8,368 bases of DNA from Candidatus Portnoybacteria bacterium CG_4_10_14_0_2_um_filter_44_20 (lineage in GTDB: Bacteria; Patescibacteriota; Minisyncoccia; Portnoybacterales; GCA-002795985): contig PFOG01000019.1 of assembly GCA_002792395.1 (NCBI GenBank), positions 758-9,125 on the forward strand. Direction: 5' to 3'. The notes beneath the pieces were generated by a model. The model ran no database searches. It was not told where the DNA came from and saw only the letters and a program-made list of their open reading frames with translations. Below are positions 1 to 5,530 of the stretch, in pieces; positions within the stretch are counted from its first letter, which is position 1, and the number at the start of each line of letters is the position of its first letter. The translations under genes were made by a program, and so were the position numbers.

Positions 1-36
1 GATGACGAAGGCCGGGGCGGCGGCAAACGCCGCTAA
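1..36 (+). CDS. 3' end of an unidentified upstream gene
   Basis: Reading from base 1 gives DDEGRGGGKRR followed by a TAA stop at 34-36. Only eleven residues are visible, so no function can be assigned. The tail is acidic, then Gly/Arg/Lys rich, as is common in disordered ends of RNA- or DNA-binding proteins, but that is only a hint. The call rests on the stop codon lying nine bases before a strong rho-independent terminator on the same strand, which suits the end of a transcription unit. Confidence 0.5.
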   Translation, partial: DDEGRGGGKRR

Positions 37-45
37 TTAACCCTT

Positions 46-75
46 AGGGGGGTCTCAACGACCCCCCTGTTTTTT
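46..75 (+). terminator. Rho-independent terminator of the upstream gene
   Basis: A perfect 8-bp stem (AGGGGGGT at 46-53 with ACCCCCCT at 61-68) encloses a 7-nt loop and is followed by G and six T (69-75). It lies just after the stop at 36 and separates the upstream unit from the heat-shock cluster. Confidence 0.9.
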
Positions 76-130
76 ATTCCGAAATTTTTACGAATACGTT
101 TTTAATTTCAATATAGGATTTTTAATACAG

Positions 131-163
131 AGAGAAAGGTTCTCCTCGGGAGAACCGTTCTCT
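131..163. promoter_or_regulatory. Tandem GAGAA-N3-TTCTC palindromes upstream of the hrcA promoter
   Basis: Two 13-bp palindromes, GAGAAAGGTTCTC (132-144) and GAGAACCGTTCTC (150-162), have centres 18 bp apart. Together they form a 14-bp stem with one mismatch (131-144 against 150-163) around a 5-nt loop. No T-run follows, so a terminator is unlikely. The sites lie 13-44 bp upstream of the -35 box, where an activator or second regulator could bind. The sequence shows the symmetry; the regulatory role is inference, and an RNA hairpin from upstream read-through is the alternative. Confidence 0.4.
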
Positions 164-175
164 ATGCCTATGGGG

Positions 176-203
176 TTGACGATAGAATTTATCGGATTAT
201 AAT
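176..203 (+). promoter_or_regulatory. Sigma70-type promoter of the hrcA-grpE cluster
   Basis: A -35 box TTGACG (176-181) and a consensus -10 box TATAAT (198-203) are separated by 16 bp. The expected start of transcription is near 210, inside the left arm of the CIRCE operator, the usual arrangement for HrcA repression. Confidence 0.85.
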
Positions 204-207
204 AGAA

Positions 208-234
208 TTAGCACTCGTTGATAGGGAGTGCTAA
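208..234 (+). promoter_or_regulatory. CIRCE operator (HrcA binding site)
   Basis: The site matches the consensus exactly: TTAGCACTC (208-216), nine bases, GAGTGCTAA (226-234). CIRCE is the established operator of the HrcA heat-shock repressor and can also fold as a hairpin at the mRNA 5' end. It starts 4 bp after the -10 box and ends 8 bp before the hrcA ATG. A purine-rich AGGGAG (223-228) inside it could serve as a ribosome-binding site, but its 14-nt distance to the ATG is long. No second CIRCE is visible before dnaK or dnaJ. Confidence 0.97.
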
Positions 235-242
235 TTATTAAG

Positions 243-960
243 ATGGAAACGCGTCAACAAGAAATTCTTAATCTGGTCATCAAAGAATATAGTGAAACAG
301 CCGAGCCGGTGGGGTCGCAGATTTTGGTTGAAAAATATAAATTAGACATCAGTCCGGCGCCTGTCCGGATGGAGATGGTGGAATTGAGCGAAGGGGGGTA
401 TCTGAACCAGCCGTATACTTCAGCCGGTCGGGTGCCGACCGATAAGGCTTACAGATTTTTTGTTGATCAATTGCCCCCAGGACAATCTTTCAGGCAATGA
501 GTTTAAAACATTACTGGAGGTGATAGAGGAATTAAATCAGGACGGCTTAGGCGTTCCAAGGTTAGTTCGGGACACGGCCAGAACGATTTCTTTCGTTTCA
601 AGCGGCGTTGGTATTTGCGGGTCATTGGATGAAGACGATTTTTTCAGCGCCGGTTTACCTAATCTTTTAAGGGAGCCGGAATTCGCGCATCACAATGATT
701 CTTTTAAATCGCTGGAAATTTTTGACCATTTGGATCGGGAAATCAAAAATATTTTTAACGAGATAGAAAAAGATGTGCAGGTGTTTATTGGCAGAGAAAG
801 CGGGGATAAAAGATTTAATGATTTTAGCCTAGTTGTTTCCCGTTGCGAGAATAAACGCATTAAGAGGGGAGTTGTTGGAGTTTTGGGACCAAAGCGCATG
901 GATTATGAAAAAAATATTCAATTAGTTAGTTACGCTAAAAAATTAATAAAAGAATTGTAA
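243..960 (+). CDS. hrcA: Heat-inducible transcription repressor HrcA, short form, apparent +1 frameshift
   Basis: HrcA binds CIRCE and represses heat-shock genes. The ATG at 243 starts METRQQEIL, the normal HrcA start; an in-frame GTG at 228 lies inside CIRCE and is unlikely. The winged-helix part (residues 1-77) carries EPVGS, GYL, TSAGRVPTDKAYRFFVDQL. The frame then breaks in a run of five C (474-478): the first frame stops at 498-500 while the homology continues in the +1 frame. Dropping one C gives FVDQLPQDNLSGNEF and a 238-residue protein that includes NLLREPEF (about 140), VQVFIGRES (about 178) and the conserved C-terminal GVLGPKRMDY (about 212). The family norm is about 340 residues, so much of the middle domain is missing, which I think is common in CPR but could not check. 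Residues 40 and 43 (Pro, Met) replace the usual Thr and Asn of the recognition helix. Sequencing error, decay or recoding could explain the shift. Confidence 0.88.
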
Positions 961-971
961 AAGAAAAAAAT

Positions 972-1547
972 ATGAGCGACGAAGAAAAAAACGAGCGGCA
1001 AAGTGTTTATGAAAATGAGCCAGAAGAAAATGAGCCCGAGCAGACGGATTTTGAATTGGACGAGACGGGGGGCGCAAATCAGATTCGCGACAAGATAAAA
1101 AAATTAAAAGAGAAGCTAATAAAGTGCGGCGGGGAGAAGCAGGAATATCTAACGGGTTGGCAGAGGGCGCAGGCGGATTTTATCAACTACCGGAAGCGGC
1201 AAGAAGAACAAATGGGAGAGTGGTTGAAGATGGCGGAGGTTGGGTTGGTCACAGAATTACTGCTCGTTTTGGATACTTTGGATGCTGTGAAAAATAATCT
1301 ACACTCCATGCTCAATGTTCAAGTAGAGGAAGTTGATTCAATACGAAAACAGTTGATGGATATTTTAAGCAAGCGCGGGTTGGAAGAAATAAAAGCAGTC
1401 GGAGAAAAGTTTAGCCCGGAATTTCATGAGGCGATAGAGCAGGTGGAGGCTGGCGAAGAAGAGGGGGTTATAACAGAAGAGGCGCAAAAAGGATATTTAT
1501 TGAATGGGAGGGTTATCAGGACAAGCAAGGTGAAGGTTGCTAAATAA
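972..1547 (+). CDS. grpE: GrpE, nucleotide exchange factor for DnaK
   Basis: GrpE is a cytosolic homodimer that opens the DnaK nucleotide site to release ADP. The 191-residue protein has the usual layout: an acidic disordered N terminus (about 1-35), a long lysine-rich coiled coil (about 36-85) containing the signature-like RAQADFINYRKRQEEQ, a helical dimer region with ELLLVLDTLDAVKNNL (about 95-110), and the C-terminal beta wing that contacts DnaK, with FSPEFHEAIEQVE and a final GYLLNGRVIRTSKVKVAK. Length is normal. The ATG at 972 comes 11 bp after the hrcA stop with only A/G-rich sequence before it and no clear Shine-Dalgarno site. It is almost certainly co-transcribed with hrcA from the CIRCE-controlled promoter. 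Confidence 0.96.
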   Translation: MSDEEKNERQSVYENEPEENEPEQTDFELDETGGANQIRDKIKKLKEKLIKCGGEKQEYLTGWQRAQADFINYRKRQEEQMGEWLKMAEVGLVTELLLVLDTLDAVKNNLHSMLNVQVEEVDSIRKQLMDILSKRGLEEIKAVGEKFSPEFHEAIEQVEAGEEEGVITEEAQKGYLLNGRVIRTSKVKVAK

Positions 1548-1564
1548 AAGTAAATTATTTAAAA

Positions 1565-1609
1565 TTCACCTAGTTCACCTAATTCACCTAGTTCACCTAA
1601 TTCACCTAA
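1565..1609. repeat. Five 9-bp tandem repeats between grpE and dnaK
   Basis: Five exact-length units, TTCACCTAG, TTCACCTAA, TTCACCTAG, TTCACCTAA and TTCACCTAA, run without interruption starting 17 bp after the grpE stop. The last base alternates G/A in the first four units, suggesting duplication of an 18-bp block. No gene or known regulatory site explains the array. It may be a simple slippage repeat or a protein-binding array. Confidence 0.85.
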
Positions 1610-1682
1610 TAAAAGGCCCAATAACCAAATTCTTAAATATTTTATTCGGCATTAAATATTTTAATTTTTATTAGATGAATTA

Positions 1683-1711
1683 CCGCCCTTCGGGTGGTCG
1701 CCCGTAGGGTG
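1683..1711. repeat. Two tandem GC-rich mini-hairpins in the grpE-dnaK spacer
   Basis: Two stem-loops sit 15 bp apart: CCGCCC-TTC-GGGTGG (1683-1697) and CGCCC-GTA-GGGTG (1699-1711), each with one G-T pair. They are copies of a CGCCC-N3-GGGTG unit and stand out as GC-rich within AT-rich surroundings. There is no T-run, so a terminator is unlikely. They resemble REP-type palindromic units. Confidence 0.6.
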
Positions 1712-1734
1712 AGAAATTAGAAAATTATAATTTG

Positions 1735-1762
1735 TTTCGAAATTCGAGTTTCGAAATTCGAA
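1735..1762. repeat. Duplicated 14-bp TTTCGAAATTCGA repeat upstream of dnaK
   Basis: TTTCGAAATTCGAG (1735-1748) is followed directly by TTTCGAAATTCGAA (1749-1762), ending 13 bp before the dnaK ATG. Each copy contains the palindrome TTCGAA. A TATAAT hexamer lies just upstream (1726-1731) but no matching -35 box is visible, so a separate dnaK promoter is not supported. A role in dnaK expression is possible only because of the position. Confidence 0.6.
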
Positions 1763-1775
1763 TTTATTAAAACTT

Positions 1776-3674
1776 ATGTCTAAAATTATTGGTATTGATC
1801 TGGGAACATCTAATTCCGCGGCGGCGGTGGTTGAGGCCGGAAAACCGATTATTATTCCATCGGCCGAAGGAACCACGGTAGGCGGTAAGGCTTTTCCCTC
1901 ATACGTGGCTTTTACCAAAGAGGGCGAGCTTTTGATTGGCGAGCCAGCCAGAAGGCAGGCCGTGACTAATCCGGAACGAACAATAACCGCCATTAAGCGG
2001 AAAATGGGCACTGATTATAAGGTAAAAATAAATGACCCTTCGACGGGTTCGACGGGCTCACCGCAAGCGGGCTCAGGGCAAGTTAAAGAATATACTCCTC
2101 AACAAATCTCCGCTTTTATTTTGCAAAAAATTAAGCGTGATGCCGAAGCGTATTTGGGCGACCGAATAGAAAAAGCCGTGATTACGGTGCCAGCCTATTT
2201 TAACGACGCGCAGCGCCAGGCAACTAAAGACGCCGGCGCTATCGCCGGTTTGGAGGTTATCAGAATCATTAATGAGCCGACGGCTGCCGCTTTGGCTTAT
2301 GGTGTTGATAAAACCGGCAAAGAAGAGAAAATTCTGGTTTTTGATTTCGGCGGCGGAACACTTGATTGCACGATCATGGATTTTGGCGAAGGGGTTTTCG
2401 AAGTTTTGTCGACATCCGGCGATACGGAACTGGGCGGAACGGACATGGATGAGGTTTTGGTTAATTTTATTCTGGGCGAGTTCAAAAAAGACAGCGGTAT
2501 TGATGTATCAAAAGACAAGATGGCCATGACCCGTTTAAAAGAAGCGGCGGAAAAAGCTAAAATTGAATTAAGCTCGACCCTGGAAACCGATATTAATTTG
2601 CCTTTTATAACTGCTGACGCAGCTGGTCCGAAGCATCTGATGACGAAAATTACGCGCGCGAAACTCGAAGAATTAGTCGGTCCGATAGTCGAAAAGTGCC
2701 GGGGTCCGTTGGAACAGGCGATCTCGGATGCCAAGCTGGCTCCCGGCGGCATAACCAAGATAATTTTAGTCGGCGGGCCGACTCGGATGCCGATCGTGCA
2801 GAAATTCGTGGAGGATTACATTGTCCAGAAGGCGGAGCGCGGCGTTGATCCGATGGAATGCGTGGCGATGGGGGCGGCAATTCAGGCGGCAGTTTTGTCG
2901 GGAGAAATGAAAGAAGTTTTATTGTTGGATGTTACGCCGTTAACTTTGGGTATTGAAACGATGGGTGGAGTTATGACTCCGTTGATCGAAAGAAATACGA
3001 CAATCCCGGCTTCTAAAACTCAGATATTTTCCACTGCCTCAGACAGTCAGCCATCGGTTGAAATTCATGTGCTTCAGGGCGAGCGTCCGATGGCGCCGGA
3101 TAACCGAACTCTGGGCCGGTTTATTCTGGACGGAATTCCACCGGCGCCGCGCGGCGTGCCTCAAGTCGAGGTTATCTTTGATATCGATGCCAACGGAATT
3201 TTGAAAGTAACCGCGAAAGATAAAGCGACCAGCCGAACTCAAAACATAACCATTAAAGATACTTCGGCTTTGTCGAAAGAAGATATTGAGCGGATGAGGC
3301 AAGAAGCCGAGGCGCATGCTGTTGACGACAGGAAAAAGAAAGAGCTGATTGAAATCCGTAATCAGGCTGATACTTTGATTTACAGCGCGGAGAAAAGTTT
3401 GAAAGATCTGGGGGATAAAGTCTCGGCTGATATCAAAAAGACGGTTGAGGAAAAAATTTCCGCGATTAAGAAAGTTAAAGATAGCGACGACCAGGCGGCA
3501 ATCAAGAGCGCAATGGACGATTTGTCTTCAGAGATCCAGAAAATTGGAGCTCAGATGTATCAGCAGACGCAGGAGAACAAAAAAGAAGTAACTGACGAGC
3601 CGGAAGTCGAGAGTGGTGATAGTGGCAAAAAAGATGACAAAGGGCCGATTGAGGGAGAAGTTGAGGAAAAGTAG
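1776..3674 (+). CDS. dnaK: DnaK, Hsp70 molecular chaperone
   Basis: DnaK is the ATP-driven chaperone that binds exposed hydrophobic segments, with DnaJ stimulating hydrolysis and GrpE exchanging nucleotide. The 632-residue protein is full length. The nucleotide-binding domain (about 1-380) shows phosphate loop 1 [10 protein letters not shown] (5-14, Ser where Thr is usual), [29 protein letters not shown], phosphate loop 2 FDFGGGTLD (189-197) and the adenosine motif LVGGPTRMP. The hydrophobic linker VLLLD ends at Asp385. Then follow the beta substrate-binding domain with TPLTLGIET, the helical lid (about 505-600) and an acidic tail [10 protein letters not shown]. The start is unambiguous from homology, though no Shine-Dalgarno site precedes it. 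Odd: about 16 extra residues, Gly/Ser/Thr/Pro rich, at about 88-103, where relatives read directly from KIN to KEYTPQ. They are encoded by a repeat-rich DNA segment. Confidence 0.98.
   Translation: MSKIIGIDLGTSNSAAAVVEAGKPIIIPSAEGTTVGGKAFPSYVAFTKEGELLIGEPARRQAVTNPERTITAIKRKMGTDYKVKINDPSTGSTGSPQAGSGQVKEYTPQQISAFILQKIKRDAEAYLGDRIEKAVITVPAYFNDAQRQATKDAGAIAGLEVIRIINEPTAAALAYGVDKTGKEEKILVFDFGGGTLDCTIMDFGEGVFEVLSTSGDTELGGTDMDEVLVNFILGEFKKDSGIDVSKDKMAMTRLKEAAEKAKIELSSTLETDINLPFITADAAGPKHLMTKITRAKLEELVGPIVEKCRGPLEQAISDAKLAPGGITKIILVGGPTRMPIVQKFVEDYIVQKAERGVDPMECVAMGAAIQAAVLSGEMKEVLLLDVTPLTLGIETMGGVMTPLIERNTTIPASKTQIFSTASDSQPSVEIHVLQGERPMAPDNRTLGRFILDGIPPAPRGVPQVEVIFDIDANGILKVTAKDKATSRTQNITIKDTSALSKEDIERMRQEAEAHAVDDRKKKELIEIRNQADTLIYSAEKSLKDLGDKVSADIKKTVEEKISAIKKVKDSDDQAAIKSAMDDLSSEIQKIGAQMYQQTQENKKEVTDEPEVESGDSGKKDDKGPIEGEVEEK
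2036..2083. repeat. Repeat-built in-frame insertion inside dnaK
   Basis: The segment is made of two perfect 9-bp copies, TTCGACGGG (2039-2047 and 2048-2056), then two near-identical 15-bp copies, GGGCTCACCGCAAGC (2054-2068) and GGGCTCAGGGCAAGT (2069-2083). It is bounded by CCCT on the left and has AGGG near its right end. It is open in the dnaK frame and encodes a [15 protein letters not shown] stretch that DnaK proteins normally lack at this place. This looks like a palindromic or REP-like element tolerated within a surface loop of the chaperone. Confidence 0.7.
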
Positions 3675-3780
3675 TATTTAGTATAGAGTTAAAGTATCAA
3701 GTGGTAAGTGTCGACTGGGCGAGGACGATGTAAATTGTTTTTCGCTTAATACGTTATACTTAATACTTGATACTTTTTAT
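3674..3780. repeat. Inverted heptamer arrays and AU-rich hairpin upstream of dnaJ
   Basis: The dnaK-dnaJ spacer is built from 7-bp units of the form GTATNNA on the left (for example GTATTTA 3674-3680, GTATAGA 3681-3687, GTATCAA 3694-3700) and their inverse on the right (TTAATAC 3746-3752, GTTATAC 3753-3759, TTAATAC 3760-3766, TTGATAC 3767-3773). The arms can pair: AAAGTATCAAGT (3691-3702) with ACTTGATACTTT (3765-3776), perfect over 12 bp, plus 5 bp beyond a 2-base mismatch. The 3' arm ends 6 nt before the dnaJ ATG, so the RNA hairpin could hide the translation start. Confidence 0.7.
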
Positions 3781-3782
3781 TT

Positions 3783-4868
3783 ATGGCAAAAGAATATTAC
3801 GAAATTTTGGGCGTGGCGCGCGACGCCTCGGACGACGAAATCAAAAAAGCGTATCGCCGCTTAGCACAGCAGTATCATCCGGACAAAGAAGGGGGCAACG
3901 CGGAAAAATTTAAAGAGATTAACGAGGCTTATCAGGTTTTGTCCGATAAACAAAAGCGCGCTCAATACGACCAGTTCGGAACGACTTTTGAGCAGGCGCA
4001 GGCCCGCGGGGGTTTTGGTGGTTTTAGCGACTTCCGCGATTTCAACGGCTTTACCGATAACCACGACGGCGGTTTCGGCGATCTTGGAGATATCTTTTCT
4101 GATTTGTTTGGCGGGCGCGCGCAACGCGCCTCAAGCCACGCTCAGCGTGGCGCTGATATCAGTATCGGCGTGGAAATTTCTTTGGAAGAGGCGGCCACCG
4201 GCATTGATAAAGAATTGGAAATTTATAAATCTGTTACTTGTTCCAAATGCGAGGGGCAGGGCGGGGAGCCGGGGAGTAAGACCGAAGAATGTTCTGCTTG
4301 TCATGGAACCGGGAGCGTGACCAAAATCAGACGGGCCGGATTTCTCAGTTTTTCCCAGGCTGGAACTTGTTCTTCTTGCCGGGGTTTGGGCAAAAAACCG
4401 AGCCAGCCCTGTTCGCGTTGCGGCGGCGACGGAGTCATTAAAGAAAGACAGAAGATTCGGGTGAAAATTCCGGCCGGCATCGAAAACGAACAGATCATTA
4501 AATTATCCGGCTATGGCGAAGCCGCGCCTTTCGGCAATCGCGCTGGCGATCTATATGTCAATGTTCATATCAAGCCTCATCAATATTTTAAACGTCGGGG
4601 CGATGACTTGTATTATGATTTAGTTATCCACTTCACTCAGGCGGCTCTAGGAGATAAAATAAAAGTGCCGACCATTGAGAAAGAAGTAATTTTGAAAATT
4701 CCGGCCGGCATAGACTCCGGACAGTTTATCCGTTTGCGGGGTCGCGGCCTGCCGCGTTTCGGCGGTCGCGGGAGGGGAGACATGATAGTTCGGGTCCAGA
4801 TTAAAACCCCGAAAAAACTTTCAAAAAAAGCGAGGGGATTACTGGAGGAGCTAAAAAACGAGCTCTGA
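3783..4868 (+). CDS. dnaJ: DnaJ, class I Hsp40 co-chaperone
   Basis: DnaJ delivers unfolded substrates to DnaK and triggers its ATPase. The 361-residue protein has every class I part: a J domain (1-66) with HPD at 32-34, a Gly/Phe-rich region (about 75-112), a zinc-binding domain with four CxxCxGxG motifs beginning at Cys153, Cys170, Cys196 and Cys210, and two beta substrate-binding domains, each with an IPAGI motif (about 229 and 307). It ends with a short lysine-rich helix. The ATG at 3783 gives the canonical [11 protein letters not shown] start; no Shine-Dalgarno site is seen and a hairpin lies immediately upstream. Odd: the linker between the Gly/Phe region and the first beta domain contains [12 protein letters not shown], encoded by two GC-rich palindromes. 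It follows dnaK by 108 bp and probably shares its transcript. Confidence 0.98.
   Translation: MAKEYYEILGVARDASDDEIKKAYRRLAQQYHPDKEGGNAEKFKEINEAYQVLSDKQKRAQYDQFGTTFEQAQARGGFGGFSDFRDFNGFTDNHDGGFGDLGDIFSDLFGGRAQRASSHAQRGADISIGVEISLEEAATGIDKELEIYKSVTCSKCEGQGGEPGSKTEECSACHGTGSVTKIRRAGFLSFSQAGTCSSCRGLGKKPSQPCSRCGGDGVIKERQKIRVKIPAGIENEQIIKLSGYGEAAPFGNRAGDLYVNVHIKPHQYFKRRGDDLYYDLVIHFTQAALGDKIKVPTIEKEVILKIPAGIDSGQFIRLRGRGLPRFGGRGRGDMIVRVQIKTPKKLSKKARGLLEELKNEL
4114..4151. repeat. Two GC-rich palindromes inside dnaJ
   Basis: GGCGCG-CGCAA-CGCGCC (4114-4130) is followed after four bases by the near-perfect palindrome GCCACGCT-C-AGCGTGGC (4135-4151, 8-bp stem around one base). They encode the [13 protein letters not shown] part of the linker after the Gly/Phe region, a stretch that is variable in DnaJ. 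The density of symmetry suggests an inserted palindromic element, although a GC-rich coding bias could account for the first one. Confidence 0.55.
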
Positions 4869-4897
4869 AAAAATTAATTTAATCAATCTATTTAATT

Positions 4898-4947
4898 GTG
4901 AGCGGGACGCTCACGCAAGCTACGCTTAATAGGAACTTTTCTAAAGT
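4898..4947. repeat. Three small tandem hairpins upstream of the membrane-protein gene
   Basis: GTGAGCG-GGA-CGCTCAC (4898-4914, perfect 7-bp stem), AAGC-TAC-GCTT (4917-4927) and ACTTT-TCT-AAAGT (4935-4947) follow each other. The first overlaps a possible GTG start at 4898. No T-run follows, so a dnaJ terminator is not supported. GCTCACGCAAGC (4909-4920) matches GCTCACCGCAAGC of the dnaK insertion except for one base, suggesting a shared repeat family. Confidence 0.5.
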
Positions 4948-4978
4948 GTTGTCCACATCTAATCAATTAACCGCCTCC

Positions 4979-5485
4979 ATGGGTTCCGTTACTTTTTCCT
5001 GGGACCTGCTTATTCTCCTTATTTGTATTAGCGCGATTTTTTCGTACGGTTTGACTTCGGGGCGAGGCCGGATGGTGTCGCTTATTTTAAGTACTTATTT
5101 TTCTCTGGTTTTGATTAGTTTCTTTCCCTGGGCGGCGGCAAGTAGCTGGCTTGGCAATAAAGGATTACTATCGCCAAGCTTTAAAGCGTTTTTATTTTTA
5201 GCCATTGCGGTGGCAATTTCTTTTTTAATGCCGCGTTCTTTTTTGGGATCGGGCCTCGGAGGAAAAAGGGTGGGGCGAGGATCCTGGTTTTATATGATTC
5301 TTTTTAGTCTTTGCGAAGCAGGAATTTTGGTCGCCGTTGTTCTGTCGTTTTTGCCCCAGAAAATAATGGCAGATCTAAATCCGTTGATCGGGCAATTTTT
5401 CGTCGGTGCGGTACCGCAATTTTTCTGGATTTTACTGCCCATGTTAGTTTTGGTTTTATTGAAACCGGGGCGGACAGAATTGTAG
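4979..5485 (+). CDS. Small polytopic membrane protein, unassigned (CvpA-like layout)
   Basis: From the ATG at 4979 the gene encodes 168 residues with about five hydrophobic segments (roughly 8-25, 33-50, 69-84, 103-125, 141-162), so it should be an integral inner-membrane protein. The opening FSWDLLILLICISAIFSYGL followed by a Gly/Arg-rich turn and a second helix is reminiscent of CvpA-type proteins and of uncharacterised CPR membrane proteins, but I cannot assign a family firmly. An in-frame GTG at 4898 would add 27 polar residues; these coincide with three DNA hairpins and look non-coding, so the internal ATG is preferred, although neither start has a good ribosome-binding site. It follows dnaJ on the same strand by 110 bp and may be co-transcribed. 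Function unknown. Confidence 0.7.
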   Translation: MGSVTFSWDLLILLICISAIFSYGLTSGRGRMVSLILSTYFSLVLISFFPWAAASSWLGNKGLLSPSFKAFLFLAIAVAISFLMPRSFLGSGLGGKRVGRGSWFYMILFSLCEAGILVAVVLSFLPQKIMADLNPLIGQFFVGAVPQFFWILLPMLVLVLLKPGRTEL

Positions 5486-5517
5486 ATTTAAAAAAGGTCG
5501 AATTTGCCGGATTTTTT

Positions 5518-5524
5518 GGAAGGA
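5518..5524 (+). promoter_or_regulatory. Shine-Dalgarno site fixing the start at 5531
   Basis: GGAAGGA lies 6 nt before the ATG at 5531. It is the clearest ribosome-binding site in the window and decides the start of the following small gene over an in-frame TTG at 5504. Confidence 0.7.
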
Positions 5525-5530
5525 AAATAT

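Noticed and set aside
1726..1731. TATAAT as a separate dnaK promoter
   Set aside because: No acceptable -35 hexamer at 16-18 bp upstream and no extended -10; likely chance in AT-rich sequence.
1661..2011. Minus-strand reading frame across the dnaK start
   Set aside because: It is the complement of dnaK codons and spacer repeats, with no family resemblance.
2297..2758. Minus-strand 153-codon frame inside dnaK
   Set aside because: Serine/proline-rich shadow of a strongly conserved gene.
3735..3760. Promoter for dnaJ (TTGTTT and TATACT)
   Set aside because: Spacer of 14 bp is too short and the -10-like word is part of the heptamer repeats.
3691..3780. Terminator between dnaK and dnaJ
   Set aside because: The stem is AT-rich, the loop would be tens of bases long, and the following T-run overlaps the dnaJ leader.
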